Shown: positions 1 to 13,230, numbered from the stretch's first letter. The stretch is 64,000 nucleotides of DNA from Sipunculus nudus (GCA_026874595.1 CM049306.1:30125519-30189518), one strand, 5' to 3'. Notes: generated by a model not told the origin, from the letters alone. Numbers and translations: made by a program.

Positions 1-473
1 AATCAATTTAATGACCCCACAGTCGAGCGAAAAATATGCAGCTTCGCTGAATGATCAACCGTGAAATAAAGTGACACGATATTTTCCGCTTCATATTTGC
101 TGTGTTTATCTTATGAGCACATCACACCGTGACATATGAGCACGCCCACGCAATAAGGTAACAACTGGGGACTGCACAATCTTTTGTGTTCCAGTCCCGG
201 GAACACCAGCAGTACCGGTGGCCTTTGATGTTGCCCGGGGGCGAGTGATCAGTGTACGAGGAAGGTGGCGTATCGTGTCCGCATTCGTCAGGTTCATTTA
301 CTCTTAGAATGATGGTTTGAGTTGAAATCTGCTGTCCGTTGTCCGCAGTAGTGAGGTTTCCGCCTTATAGAGGTTCCGCTTATACATTACAGGGATTTTT
401 GAAGGGACTTAACTATCTTGTCCGTTATAGCATGTTGTCCGCCTAAGTGAGGTGTCCGTAAGACCATTTTTCA

Positions 474-538
<65 letters not shown>

Positions 539-1234
539 ATAAACAGACAGCACAACTGAGTAGAATTGTCAAGATATCAAAGGAAGAAAAGGGTTTCTGT
601 GTTTTCCTATTGGCCATTTCTTTTTTCCGTTCCCCAAAAAATGCAACAGGTCTATTATTTGGCTATTTATTTTGTCTTGTATATGAATAAACATCTTGTG
701 AAAAAAGTGCTTAACACAGAAACTACTCTATCAAAATTTCCCTGCAGGTTCAGAGTGATTTCCTGCTGGTTCAGAGATGACAAACATTAAATACTAAATA
801 GGGTTCACAAAAACGCCCTTATCATGCCTAGCATATTCAAGGAACCATGGTTATAAACGATATGACTTGGGAAAGGGGGAAGAAAGGTCAGGTTGATCTC
901 GAGGAATGAGATGTAGTGAAAAAGGACTCGTTTCACAGACTGTGGTTTTATTGCATTTCTAGAATAGTTTCATAAATATGTTTTGATTTCATTTAAGTAA
1001 ATCAGGCCTTATTCCTTCTTTGTAGCTTGCTTTCTAGAGTTGATCCTCCAGTTTGTAAATAAAATGGCCAAGTAATATACAGGAGGCACGGGTCTCCTTG
1101 GTGAAGTGTGGTTACAGGATTTAATAATAGGCCTTAGCACTGCAGCTTTCTTTTTGAAAATAATGGGCCCGTGTATCGAAATTCCCAAAACTGCAATGGA
1201 CACCTCCATATAGAATATTTTTTTTTCATAGCAG
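1..1234. other. Intergenic sequence left of the candidate exon
   Basis: No gene recognised. Positions 330-475 hold a degenerate interspersed repeat with recurring tccg and gaggt words, ending in ttcactgta directly before a TA microsatellite. The reading frames here show no family signature. Confidence 0.4.
476..537. repeat. (TA)n microsatellite
   Basis: About 31 uninterrupted TA units. The array starts exactly at the ttcactgta end of a degenerate repeat, so a TA target site may have seeded it. Confidence 0.95.
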
Positions 1235-1449
1235 GCTCAAAGGTGACCGTTCAGTTTGGTCAAGACCTAAATTCTAGCCTGCTGTCACTTGTATTACTCT
1301 CTCTTGCTTATAAGTATCAGAAGTGTGGAGACATCACCGTGCAGTTATTTCTGGAAACTATCCAAGCAGTCCCTTTGAAAAAAAGTAGCACAAAAGTAGT
1401 AATAGAAGAGCAGGACAGAAGTAGGAAACGGAAGGAAAGGAAGCACTAA
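1235..1449 (+). CDS. Candidate terminal exon of an unidentified gene convergent to IPO9
   Basis: A strong acceptor (eight or more pyrimidines, then catagcag) precedes an open frame of about 71 codons ending in TAA at 1447. It begins GSKVTVQFGQDLNSSLLSLV and includes YKYQKCGDITVQLFLETIQA. It ends in a very basic tail, RSRKRKERKH, typical of a protein C-terminus. AATAAA follows 45 bases after the stop. The exon start could be 1232 or 1235. I do not recognise the family. Upstream exons would lie mostly left of the window. Support is the splice site, composition and poly(A) signal only, so it may be a chance ORF. Confidence 0.42.
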
Positions 1450-1493
1450 ACCACATATGTAACTGTATGCTTCAATTTATAAAAATAATGATA

Positions 1494-1499
1494 AATAAA
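1494..1499 (+). promoter_or_regulatory. Candidate poly(A) signal
   Basis: AATAAA, 45 bases after the stop of the candidate exon and directly before a transposable-element 5' end, so cleavage would fall within the element. Confidence 0.4.
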
Positions 1500-1500
1500 A

Positions 1501-2741
1501 AACAAGGGAACCATGGGTAACGGCGCTCAGCTAATATTTCAACTAATGAAAAAATATATTTATTTCCAATGTTATTGTTTTTAATATATTGACATTTGGA
1601 AAGCTAAGAGGAAATGATCCTGTTCATTGGTGATAATCAATTACCAAATATACGAGTGCCATGACGTGACATGACATGACTGCGAGGGAAAAAAAAACAG
1701 CATATGTTTTTGAGATGCTATTGCATATTAAATATTTACAGATGGACAGAAAGGACTGATAATTTTATTTCACTTTCAGCTGAGAATGAGTATTTATTTA
1801 ATGGACACATTTTATCATAATTATTTTTTTTTTAGTTTTACATGTTTCATAAATTTGCATAATCAAAAGATCTGCAAATATATAATTAATTCAGAATAGC
1901 ATCATTATTTATCCTGAGTCTGGTCATGTCAAATGCTTCATACACATATATTTTACTATTTTTTTAAGTCATAAAATGATTAAATTAAATTTTAAAGAAA
2001 ATTACTTATTTAGGATGAAATCAATAAAAACAATTCAACAACTTGAATCACAATTCAAAAAAAGGTTGGCCATCGGAATGTTTGGTTTATTGTTCATGCT
2101 TAACTTTTTTTAGATAAAATGAAGGATTCAGTAACATTGATTTAAAATCCCTTTTCAAATCAGGTATACGCACTGTTGATTGGACGAGGATAAACAACAT
2201 CATTTAGCTAAATATTATCTCAACTATAATTTAAATAGATTCCTGATATGAATGCAGAAGATATGTTGCAAGTGAATAAACACCCACAAACACACATACG
2301 AAAGGGGATGAACGCTTACCGACCTGGTGAAAGCAATAACTTGAAAAGAGATTGAATTACTGATGTTCTGACAAGGTACATTATGGTAAGGTCCATAACT
2401 TCTAGAAATCACGCAATATTGACTAAATTTCTGTATATATGAACTAAAAAGAACATCTATGCCAAATAAAATTAAACACCCGTGGTTTTAATATAAGTTA
2501 CTATTAAAGTTTATAACAGGCAATAGGAGTTTTTTTCTTAAAGTCTTGAATCAATGAAGTCCAATAACCCAGGTTTGGGTTTGGTATGAGAACTGAGGGA
2601 CATCAAACTGTATGTTAAATTTTGGATTCGCAAGTCCATGGTTTCAAAACGTGTCCTGTTAAAGGACCGACGGCCGGTCGGCAGAACGGACGGACGTCGG
2701 ACAAAGCCCCATCGCTATAAGCTCAGTTGACAGCTGACCTA
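1501..2741 (+). mobile_element. Pearl/HINE-like element, family i, old copy
   Basis: The 5' end reads aacaagggaaccatgggtaa followed by gctcagct. The 3' end has cggacggacgtcggacaaag and a degraded hairpin, ataagctcagttgacagctg, then acctaaac. The interior is AT-rich without cores or protein. Divergence from other family i copies indicates age. Confidence 0.7.
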
Positions 2742-4289
2742 AACATTATTATACTGATTAAATACAAACAATGTTATGGTGCTCAGTTTGTACCTGTTTT
2801 TTTTCAGTAGCTCTACAGTCAAGTCGGATCTCATCTTAACTAAGAATAAATTAATTCAGCCTTGTCAAATGCTCGTTTAATATCCAGAGATACGACTCGC
2901 TTATTTCCACCTTTGTCCTTAATGTCATCCTGTCAAGCCCCGCCTTCAAGCTTGCGTCTTCCACATTCTCTTTTTCACCCTTAATTGCATGCATGGTACA
3001 AAGAGGTACCGTCAGGTATACCTTTTAACTACACGCGTTAACGAAGAAAATGTTGACAATTAAAGAGACAGTAGGCGGCATTTCCGGATTTCTTAACATC
3101 AACTGAAGACCCTGAGCTCCAGCTGCGATGAGTGACTGAATGAATGCCACATGCAGTGGGACCGATCACTGGCTCAGGAGATACATGCCAGATTAGGATA
3201 ACAGCTCATTTTAATAACTAGGAATCTGCATTTTAAGGAATGCAAGCCTCCACCAGGTGGGGGTCCATATTGTGGGATGCGCAAAAACTGTGGTAAGGGG
3301 GAGCGGTACAGGAATACGGATATAACATGTGCCATACTAAATTTTCATAATATGAAATGTATATTGAAATGTTATTGAGGAAAGGTCTGAGGAAGAAAAT
3401 TGAGAAACTTTCTCGTAAAGAGGTTAAATTTCCTGAAAGAGTGAGGGGACAAAAGGTACTTTGTGGCCTCTTACTGCGCTCCCCCCCCCCCCCTTATAAT
3501 GAAGTGTCATGGCTGACTTCTGTTGTAACGTTTTCCCTTGAGACCTAACACAAAGCGACATTTTGTTTTCCCTGTTTGGTATACCTGGGGTTATTTAACC
3601 CTACCCTAAAAAATGTAAGATATATCAGGATAAACCTTAAAAAAAAACACAATGAAAGCCGCTGTAAAATTTACCTCACAGCATTCGGCGTTAACGCACA
3701 TACAATAAACTGCATAAGTTAAAACTACATAATATTAGTTGCATAAACCCTCTGACATAAAACTGAAATTCATGTCCTCATCAGGGCTTTGGCTAGCAGG
3801 GTATATATACTTACGCGTGGGAACGGGATACTATCGCTTGGGAACGAGATAATTTTCGCGTGGGAACGATATACTATCGCGTGGGAACGATATACTATCG
3901 CGTGGGAACGAGATAAAAATGATTTTCTGTGTCCTATACGAGCAATCTTACATTCCCGTGGGAACAAGGAACTATCGCGTGTGAACGCGATAAAAATGTT
4001 TTCTGTGTGAGCATTACGAGCCACCGTACATTCCCCAAATGAACTGAAAACTTTCAAGATTCCTTATATGAATACGCAAGTTATATTGTGAAAAAAAAAA
4101 CATACATCCAAACACATACGAACGGGGATGAACGCTCACCCTTCTCGCGGAGACGAGAACTTGCAAAGAGAGTTAATTATTGGCGGGCAATGTACACCCA
4201 TGGGGGTATTTATGGAAATGCTGCAAGAGATATTTGATTGTTGATGTAAATATAACGCATCGTTCTATAAAAGCTGCCGCGACTATGTT
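2742..4289. other. Intergenic, no gene recognised
   Basis: Mostly unique-looking sequence. It includes a C run at about 3481-3493 and the 21-bp minisatellite near 3810-3990. A block near 4056-4140 shares cacatacga and ggggatgaacgc words with 2224-2320, and in reverse with 26310-26350, so a further low-copy repeat is present. Confidence 0.5.
3810..3990. repeat. 21-bp minisatellite
   Basis: About seven imperfect units of ctatcgcgtgggaacgatat with variants (gggaacgagataa, gggaacaaggaac). The GC-rich gcgtgggaacg core is unlike the AT-rich surroundings. Both strands stay open through it only because the unit length is a multiple of three. Confidence 0.85.
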
Positions 4290-5127
4290 AACAAGTGACC
4301 AAGGCGTCAAGAAGCTCAGCAGACTAGGAAGACATTTACAAAAAAAAAAGGAATTTTATCATCTGAATGCCCAAATATGTAGGTGGTATCCACATTCAAC
4401 TGAAGCATAACTCGGAGGGTTAGAGTAACAGAGACCTGCCTTCAGATTTCTAAGGACCTCCCTGGATGTAGAAGTTTCTATATACAATGGTTACAATTTG
4501 TGCCCTGTTAACAGACGACCGCATCTTTGAAGGACTCAAAAACAGAGGTAAAAATTCGAGAAAAAATTCCAAGTGGCTCCACCAGTCTGAAGGAAATGAC
4601 GAAACAGTCCATTAAGATGCATGCAAAAAATCATGGTGATCAATGCATCAGTTGTTCAGATACTGGAGCTTTTGTAACATATTTTTAATTATTTTGGGTG
4701 TAATTTGTAGCCAAACAGCTCGGAGGATATCGGTATCAGAGACACCTAATTTCAGGTTTCCAAAGGCCTTTATGTCAAGTTATAAGATTCTGTGTCAAAA
4801 GGTTTCGATTTGTGCCCTGTTAACAGGCAACCACATCTTTGAAGGTCTCAAAAATAGAGCAACACGCGTAAAGATTCGGGGAAAAAATCAATGTGGCGGC
4901 ACCAGTCTGCATGAACTGATGAAACATACCATGATCAATAAGCATGTAAAGAATGGCGATCAATGCATTAGTTATTCAGATACTGGAGCTTTTGTTTTAA
5001 ATTTGTAATTATTCTGGGGGCGGGGGGAGGGGTTACTTTCGAGTCCCATAGCTCGACGGATATGTGTCACAGAAACCTATTTTCAGGTTTCAATGGAGAT
5101 TCATCTAGGTCCAGCGGTCACGGTTAT
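4290..5127 (+). mobile_element. Family i element with two core repeats, 3' truncated
   Basis: It starts acaagtgaccaaggcgtcaa, then gctcagcagact. Two copies of a core of about 300 bp contain tttgtgccctgttaacagac and an aaattc/ggtggcaccag-type segment. The copy matches the nested element at 29610-30810. It stops at a TA/TG microsatellite with no 3' hairpin. Confidence 0.7.
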
Positions 5128-5160
5128 ATATATATATAAATGTGTGTGTGTGTGTGTGTG
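5124..5160. repeat. (TA)n(TG)n compound microsatellite
   Basis: A short TA run followed by about 11 TG units, replacing the expected 3' end of the preceding element. Confidence 0.9.
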
Positions 5161-6162
5161 GAACTTGCTATTAGTTGCTGTGGTATGTATGCAAGACTTG
5201 AAACCCGTGATATGGTATTGTTAACATTTTTTCTACAGGATTCAGTTCTCCACAGCGGGGGCCTTTCATTGGTGACAAAAGTCGTAAAATATTAATGTTA
5301 TAAAATACCAAGTCTAGGAATAACAGCAAAGACACTCTCGCGACGTATTATGAATTATTTACATAAAATTCCATTTGAGGCTTTACATTTTTGCCGCTTG
5401 CGTGCGTGATGTACGGTCACCCGCGGTCGTTTATTTCCGTGTTCAATGCTCCTTTTCATAGATCATATCACAATCAGCAGTTTTACATACCTGTGCAAAG
5501 TATAATAAAGAGCTGGGTTCTTTCTAGTTTATCATCGGAATGTCCCATCCATTCATTAAAAGAGAATTTTTTACGAGTTCTCCTTTTCAGACAATCCCTA
5601 AAACCATCAAAGATCTGTACGTGGAGCGGACTGTTTTTTTTTTGTTTTTACCGGTTGGCGGCTGAAGTTTTGAGTGCCCCTCATTCAATGTTGATTCGTC
5701 CCATGCACCATCTACCTTAAAAGCACAGGAAAATTTACGGCACGCTTTTCGGTGTTTTTACGCATGGCTTCAGATGTCAAGGAGACAATTGATCAATAAG
5801 TCTCAGGCGAACGTCTATTGCGCCTCCTACGATGAAAAACAGGCCTGTCAGAGACTAATGGTCGAAAAAAAAGTTTGTGCTCTGGAAAAAAAGAGTCGTC
5901 TTTTTTTAAATAAAGAGTGAAAGTAAAATAAGCAGTAATTTCCCATTTTTATCACAGACTGAATAACGACGTGCTCCACATAGTAAGTACGTGAATACAT
6001 CATCCAAAAGTCAGAAACAAACATGCTGCACATCCCCCTAAGTGAAGCCGAGATAAGCATGGACATTTGCACACAGAAAAATTGAGAAGTGTTCCATTCT
6101 TGTTCTAACAGGATTCTTATAACAGGAAAGAAATAGTATTTATCGGAATTCTTCACTAAAAA
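5161..6162. other. Intergenic, no gene recognised
   Basis: A higher-GC stretch at 5390-5850 contains ctccttttcag followed by a short open frame (TIPKTIKDLYVERT), which closes into a T run. It was considered as an exon and left out for lack of a donor or family match. Confidence 0.4.
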
Positions 6163-8012
6163 AACAAGTGGCCAATGGGCCATGATGCTCAGCTAAATTT
6201 GACTGAGTGCTCATTTCTTTTATTAATGTTATATATTGTCTGCGAGACAATTCGTGCCCTGACTGCTCCAAAATTTCAAAGCAGATTTGCCAAGGACCTA
6301 GGTCTTATGCATACAATTTGTACCCATCTGAAGTTAAAGGTACTAAAATCATGTTTTTGGCCTGTCACATGCAGGTTTCCAGTGGGATATGCCAAGATCT
6401 ACCTGGATGTTGTGTTGGAGGCTTTTAGGGCTTAAGGATACAATTTGTGCCCTATCTGACTGTACTTGACATGTATTTTGAGAATTGAATTACCTGATTT
6501 CAGGATTCAAAGAACACTTGCCAAAGACCTCCCTACACTTTTCAATAGGAGATGCAAAGGAAAATAGATACAATTTGTACCTTGGTCTGTCTGGATGCTC
6601 AAATTCATATTTTTTTTTTTGGCTCATAGCGCATAGAATATAGCCTGTGCACCATAAGTTCTGCTTTCCAAAGAGATTTGTCTATAACCTCTCTGGCTTT
6701 TGTGTTAGAAGATTCTGGACTTAACAGACACGATTTGTGCCTATCTGACATGCAGTGCTCATATGACATCTTTTTCCTATAGGTTGCAGAATATAGGTCA
6801 CCATGATCTAATTTCATGTTTCCAAATACATTTGCCTAGGCCCTCTCTGAATTTTATGTTAGAAGGCCTAATGGATACAATTTGTGCCATATCTGACTGT
6901 TTGGGTGTTCATAATCATGTTTCCGGTTCATAGGTGCAAAATATAAGTTTCAGTGATCTAATTTTAGGTTTTCTAAGACATTTGCATAGGACCTCCCTGA
7001 ATGTTATGTACGAAGATTCTAGGCCTAATGGATACAATGTGTGCCTCAAACCATTTTCAGCTCATAGGACACAGAATATAGGTCACAATGACCTAATTTA
7101 AAGTTTCCAAGGACAATTGCCGAGGACCTCCCCGAATTTTATGTTAGAAGATTCTAGTCATAATGGGAACAATTTTGCCCCGTCTGTTTTGGTGCTTATA
7201 TATCATCTTTTCATATGTCGCAAAATATATGTTATGGTAACCTAATTTCAGTTTTCCCAAAGACATTTGCCAAGGACGTCTCAGAATTTTAAATTAGAAG
7301 ATTCTAGGCCTAACAGATACAATGTGTGCCCTGTCTGACTTTTTTGGGTGCACAAAATCCTGTTTTCGGCCTGTAGGTCGCAAAATATAGGTCATGGTGA
7401 CCTAATTTCAGGTTTCCAAGGAGATTTGCCTAGAACTTTCCCGGATATTGTGTTAGAAGATTCTAGGCCTAACAGATACAATTTGTCCCCATCTGACATT
7501 CAGGGTATTCATACATCTTTTTTTAATAGGTCACAGAATATAAGTCACATTGACTTAATTTCAGGTTTAAAGGACATATGCCTAGAACCTAGGATATTGT
7601 GTCAGAAGATTCTAGGCCTAACAGATACAATTTGTCCCCATCTGACATTCAGGGTGTTCATACATCTATTCTTACAGGTTACAGAATATAGGTCACAGTG
7701 ACCTAATTTCAGGTTTCCAAGGACATTTGCCTAGGACCTCCCTAAATTTCAGGTAAGAGGATTCTAGGCCTAATGGTAAAATTCGTGCCCCATCTTACTG
7801 CCTGGGTGCTCAAAATCATGTTTTTGGCCCGCAGGTCACAAAATTTAGGTCACCATGAGAGATTTGTCTAGGACCTCTCTGAATGTTCAGTTAGAAGTTT
7901 CCAGGTCTAACGGTTACGATTTGTGCCCTGTTAAAAGCCAGACAACTGGACGGACGCCGGACAAAGGGTGATCGCTATAGCTCAGAAGACTTACTGTCAC
8001 CTGAGCTTAAAA
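6163..8012 (+). mobile_element. Family i element with about 11 core repeats
   Basis: The 5' end is aacaagtggccaatgggcca, then gctcagct. About eleven diverged units of 100-190 bp repeat aatttcaggtttccaaggac, cctaggacctccctgaat, gttagaagattctaggccta and acagatacaatttgtgcccc. The 3' end has ggacgccggacaaagggtga, then ctatagctcagaagactt and ctgagcttaaaa. It is the largest tandem-core copy in the intergenic part. No protein is encoded. Confidence 0.8.
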
Positions 8013-8408
8013 GAGGACAAAAAGTGCTGCTTAAAAAAGTGAAAAAAGAGTAATTGGCGTTATTTTCAGGAAATTCTCAAAAAAAGGAGAGTGACTGTTT
8101 TAAAAAAAGACAGTGATTTGGCAGGCTTGTTTTTAAGACTCGCATTAAATTACTGAATTGTTTTTACTAGATTTTTCATCTTCTTAATTTTCAGTTATAT
8201 GGTACCGAGAATCCGGAGTTCAAAACGGGGTGTGATAGAACTAGAAGACTTCCTCGGTCTAACTGGTGTGTCTTTGTGTGTGTGTAGGTGCTAATGATCT
8301 TGTGTAAGTTCTTTTAAATTTTGGGTTATGAAAGAAGTACTTGTTCTCCCACTTTTGTCACCAATAAATGCCCTCTAAGCAATATTTAATTTTTAGTAAA
8401 ACTTTTAT

Positions 8409-8411
<3 letters not shown>

Positions 8412-8468
<57 letters not shown>
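8412..8468. repeat. (TA)n microsatellite
   Basis: About 28 TA units directly before the 5' end of the family iv element. Confidence 0.95.
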
Positions 8469-8472
<4 letters not shown>

Positions 8473-8835
8473 AAACAAGGCCTACAGGCCTAATGCGAAC
8501 CTGTGCAATGAGATTACACCACGTATAATGCTTCAATGCTGGACCATTACTTTTCAAGAACACGTGTAACATGTATATGAACAATGCAAGTACTAAACAC
8601 TTAGAACAAGAAACAATTAAACAAACATCACTGCTGCAATTCTGGCATGGGTGCACACAACACAAAAACTAGAATATGGGTAGTCAACAAGCGACTTCGT
8701 GTATCCGCCAAAATCAGAGTAGGAAAGGTGAAGTGAGGCATGGATTGAGTGGCAAGGAGAAATAGAGTGAGGTGTGTTCCATAATAGCCTGGATGTCTGC
8801 AGCCGAAATGTGTATGTAGGTTGCGCCACCTACCA

Positions 8836-10911
8836 AACAAGGGACCCATGGGTCACGTTGCTCAGCTTAAGTTTGAAATTTTAGCAAATGAAAAATATTC
8901 TATTTTAATGTTTTTCATTTATATAAGCATATGAGAAGCTAAGAGGAAAGAGGCCCTCCTACTTGGTTACAGTAAAGTTCTAAATATATGACTGCAAACT
9001 AATACTCTGGCAAGACTGTCATGAAGAAAAACAGTAAAAGTTTTGAGATACTGTGATGCACATGAAAAATTTACAGATGGACAGGCCAGTGGACAGAATG
9101 GACTAATACCTTTATTTCACTTTCAAGGGAATAATGCATCTAAGTTTACATATAAGCCTATTATTTAAGCATATCCACTTTTTCCATTAAAATAGTTTTT
9201 ATCTGATTATTTTTCTTTATTTACAATTTTTATAAATTTGTATAAAAAAACACTGAAAATATAAGTTAAATATTAGAATTCTAAGTTGCGATCATTATAT
9301 ATCCAGAGTTTAGCTCATATTGGGTCATATTATGCATACACATATTTTTATTATTTTAAAATCGCAAATGTTTATACTGAATTTAAAAGAAAATAATGCC
9401 ACAACATGGCATCTACAAGATTATTCCTTGAATCGATATTTAAAAGTTTTGCACATTGGAGTTTTCAGTACATGCTTAATCTTATTCACCGAAATAAAAT
9501 AAAGATTCAGTAATTTTGGTAATAAAAAACATCTTTTCAAATAAAGTATACACACTATTGGTTGAATGAGGGACAAACAATATCATTATGCTAATTACAA
9601 TTTCAGCTATAATTTATTACTGGAATTAATAGTCAATTTCACACCTGGTGAAGTTTTTGCTCTTCTCAAGTAAGGAATTACTTATCTGATGAACATCCAC
9701 ACTTTCATAACAATACACCACTTTGTGGACACAATTAAATGTGCATTTTAATCATTGTAACCCTGGTGGTAAATACAAAATCTAAAATGTAGCATTGCAT
9801 AGCCAAGAATAAAATGAAATACAGAAAATTATAACATTCATCTAGTAAATGCACCATCTAGGGGGGGGGGGGGGGGGGTGCAGGGCAGAGGGGAAGCCTG
9901 CTAGTAGTGGCCAAGCTGAGCCAAGGCAAGCTGCCTGGGGTGGGTTACATAATGCAAGTGAAGGCTGTACTACTAGGTGGGCTAGATGTAAACAACACTT
10001 GACATGGTGTATGAAAACATGAATAAAAGCTACTCTTTTCAATCAATTCCTTTGAAATTTCAGATTTTAAAAGATTAAATCCTTATGTATATATGCTGTG
10101 AAAATTAAATCAACAGTGCTTACAGGGAAAAAACGTGCCATTGCCAAAGTTGGACAAAATTTAAGGTATTGATTTTTTATTTATGCTAATAACTTGAAAA
10201 AATTGCAAAATTCACATCTAATTTTGGGTAAACAATTGAATCTTTCGATTAAATAAAGTTATATTCCTGAAAAAAAGTCTACAGCTTCAGCAATTCTCAT
10301 CTAGGGTGAGTAAATATATTTCTTGATTTTTAAAAAAGTACATTATGTTTGGGCCCATAACTTAAAAAAATTACGCAATAGTGACATCATTTCTGGCATG
10401 TGCGTAGCAAATGTATAGAAAAATATGTATATTATATATGATCAAAGTCAGATCAGTGGTTTTGATATGAGGCAGTCTTAAAGTGTAACAATGGGTTTTT
10501 TTATGGAAAAATGAAGTTTTTCATTAATATCTCGAAGGAATTAAGTCCTAGTGACCAAATTCTTGGCATGGCAGGGGATTTTTGAGACAACTAACTGTAT
10601 CCCAAATTTAAGGAACTTAGAGCTGAAGCTGGGGAGCTGAGCTCTAGCAAACTGCATAACAATAGCTTGATTTAAACAAGTTTCTGATCAACTGGTTTCA
10701 AATTCTTGGTGTTAACAGTTGAAATACTAACAAAAACATGCACTGAAAATTAAATCCACAGCAGTTACAGGAAAAAAATGTGCCATGGTCAAAGTTGGGC
10801 AAAATTTAAGGTACCAATTTTTTATTTTTGCTAATATTTTAAAAATTTAAAAGATTTTGATCTGATTTTTGGTATACAATTTAATTTTGATTAATAAAAG
10901 TAATATTACTG
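8836..10911 (+). mobile_element. Family i element nested in family iv, 3' truncated
   Basis: It begins acaagggacccatgggtcac after gcgccacctacca and is close to the outer element at 27944. It has a G18 run at 9861, then tgcagggcagaggggaagcc. It lacks the 3' hairpin and passes at about 10911 into a family iv core. Confidence 0.75.
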
Positions 10912-10979
10912 CAAAATTTTAGGCATATAAGTCCAACCAATGCATAGATATGAGTGTTTTTATCCAAGGCAGATGAACA

Positions 10980-12600
10980 GACCGGCGCTGTGCAAAAATG
11001 CTAGCAGGTGGCGTCACCAATTTTGTGTATGATTAAGAGAAATGTGAGATCTATACACATGCAAAATTTCAGGGAGATATGTCTAACCAGTCCTGAGATA
11101 TAAGCCTGAATGTCTGCAGCATATACATAAATGTAGGTGGCACCACCTGCCTAAAAATCCAGAAAGCTATCCAAGATGTATAAACATGGAAAATTTTAGG
11201 CAGATAAGTCAAACCACTACTGAGGTATGAGTGATTTTAGCCCACGCCAGACAAACAGACAGGCGTTGTGCAAAAATGGTGGCAGGTGGCACCACCAATT
11301 TTGTGTATGATTAAGAGCTATGTGAGATCTATACACAGGCAAGATTTCAGGGGATATGTCAAACCAGTCCTGAGATATAAGCCTGAATGTCTGCAGTGTA
11401 TACATAAATGTAGGTGGCGCCACCTGCCACAAAATCCAGAAAGCTATCCAAGATGTATAAACCTGCAAAATTTTAGGCAGAAATGTCAAACCACTGCCGA
11501 GATATGAGTGATTTTATCCCACGGCAAACAAACAGACGGACGCTGTGCAAAATGATTGCAGATTGCGCCACCAGTTTTGCGTATGATAAAGAGCTATGTG
11601 AGATCTATAAACATGCAAAATTTTTGCCAAATCGGTCAAATGGTTCCTGAGATATGAGCTTGGATTCTGCAGCGTAAATTTCAATGTAGGTGGCGCCACC
11701 TGTCATAAAATCAAGAAAGCTGTCAAGGATGTATACAACTGCAAAATATCAGGTGGATAAGTCAAACCACTGCCGAGATATGAGTGATTTTATCCCAAAG
11801 CAGATGAACAGATGGACACTGTGCAAAAATGGTTGCAGGTGGCACCACCAGTTTTGCGTATGATAAAGAGCTATGGGAGATCTATACACATGCAAAATTT
11901 TGGCCCAACTGGTCAAACGGTTCCCGAGATATGAGCTTGGATGTCTGCAGCTTAAACGTGAATGTAGGTGGTGCAACCTGTCATAAAATCAAGAAAGCTG
12001 TCCAGGATGTATACACATGCAAAATTTCAGGTGGATAAATCCAACCAATGCAGAGATATGAGTGTTTTTATCCCAAGGCAGATGAACAGATGGATGCTGT
12101 GCAAAAATGGTTGCAGGTGGCGCCACCATTTTTAGTGTATGTTATAAAGCTTTCCAAGGGCTACATTTGTGCATAATCTTTAGCCTTATCGTTCAAACGG
12201 TTCCCAAGATATGTGGGTTTATGTGTGGAAACAGGCGCACAAATGGACGCTGGGCAGAGAGGAAAGGTCAGAGGTCAACCAAAAATGAGGGCGCAGCAGT
12301 TCACATTTGACCGATTATAATTCAGAATTTTAAAAAATTCTGCCTAGTGGTTATGGAGTAGTTCTCTTGAAACCTATGCAGTGATGGCGGCAGCGTCGGC
12401 GTCCGACTGAAAACATAGTATTCGCAAAACTCTGTTTTTGCGGATAAAATGATTGTAGCTGGCACCACCAGTCTTATATACAACGAAGAGATATATACAT
12501 ATGCCCAATGTCAGACTGATATGTCAAACCCCTCCTGTGAAATAAGCGGAAACATACAGTGCATAAATTATTGTAGGTGGCGCCACCAGTCTTGTACACT
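10980..12600 (+). repeat. Tandem core repeats (~240-bp unit) with GGTGGCGCCACC palindromes
   Basis: About six units, each with two half-units bounded by a ggtggcgccacc-like palindrome. Shared words are gagatctatacacatgcaaa, aatttcaggcagataagtca and gagatatgagtgattttatc. Exact palindromes occur at 11413, 11689, 12116 and 12576; further copies have one or two mismatches. Confidence 0.85.
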
Positions 12601-12769
12601 ATAAAGCTACCTGATATGTATAAACATACCCAATTTTAGGCTGATGTATCAAATTCCTCTGCAGAAATAAGCAGGCGCATACACGGCAAAAGTCAATGTA
12701 GGTGGCAACACCTGTCTTGTAAATGAGAATACCATCAAAGACGCATAGACAGGTATCAATCCAATACAT

Positions 12770-13230
12770 CAAACTTCCCCAGAGTTTGATGCACTGGGCT
12801 GACAAGGCATAGGTAAGGCAGTTGCCCCCGAGTGACCTGTGACAAATTGCTGCCTCAAACTACTGCATTGAGTGAACTCTTGACCTGCACCTGGCTAAAC
12901 TGAGTCAACTTTTGACCTGTACCTGGCTGCACTGAGTGAACTCTTGACCTGTTGCATAATCTGACACAGTTGGCAGTCTGCCAAAGCTATAATAGATTCA
13001 GGCTGAACTTTGGTGCCAAATATGATGCAGTGAGCAGTCTGCCAAAGCTATAAATAGAATGCAGCTACTGCACTGAGTGAACTCTTGACCTATACCTGGC
13101 TGCACTTCTTCTGATCCTGGCACTGTGCCAAAACTATTTATAGAGCTGACATCATCTTTGCTAATGGCCAAGATCAAGGCGCTGGCAATCTGCCAATGGT
13201 AAACCAAGTGCTGCCATCTGTACACAAAAG
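12770..13230. repeat. Short tandem repeats inside the family iv element
   Basis: Three to four copies of ctgcactgagtgaactcttg followed by acctgtacctgg (32 bp), interleaved with two copies of gcagtctgccaaagctata. Confidence 0.7.

Noticed and set aside
4908-4940. ctgatgaaac motif considered as a hammerhead ribozyme core (also near 30466)
   Set aside because: No stem II and no second conserved strand with the required spacing; the match is to the short core word only.
5590-5640. Possible exon TIPKTIKDLYVERT after a ctccttttcag acceptor
   Set aside because: Only about 15 codons, followed by a T run; no donor, no matching neighbours, no family recognised.
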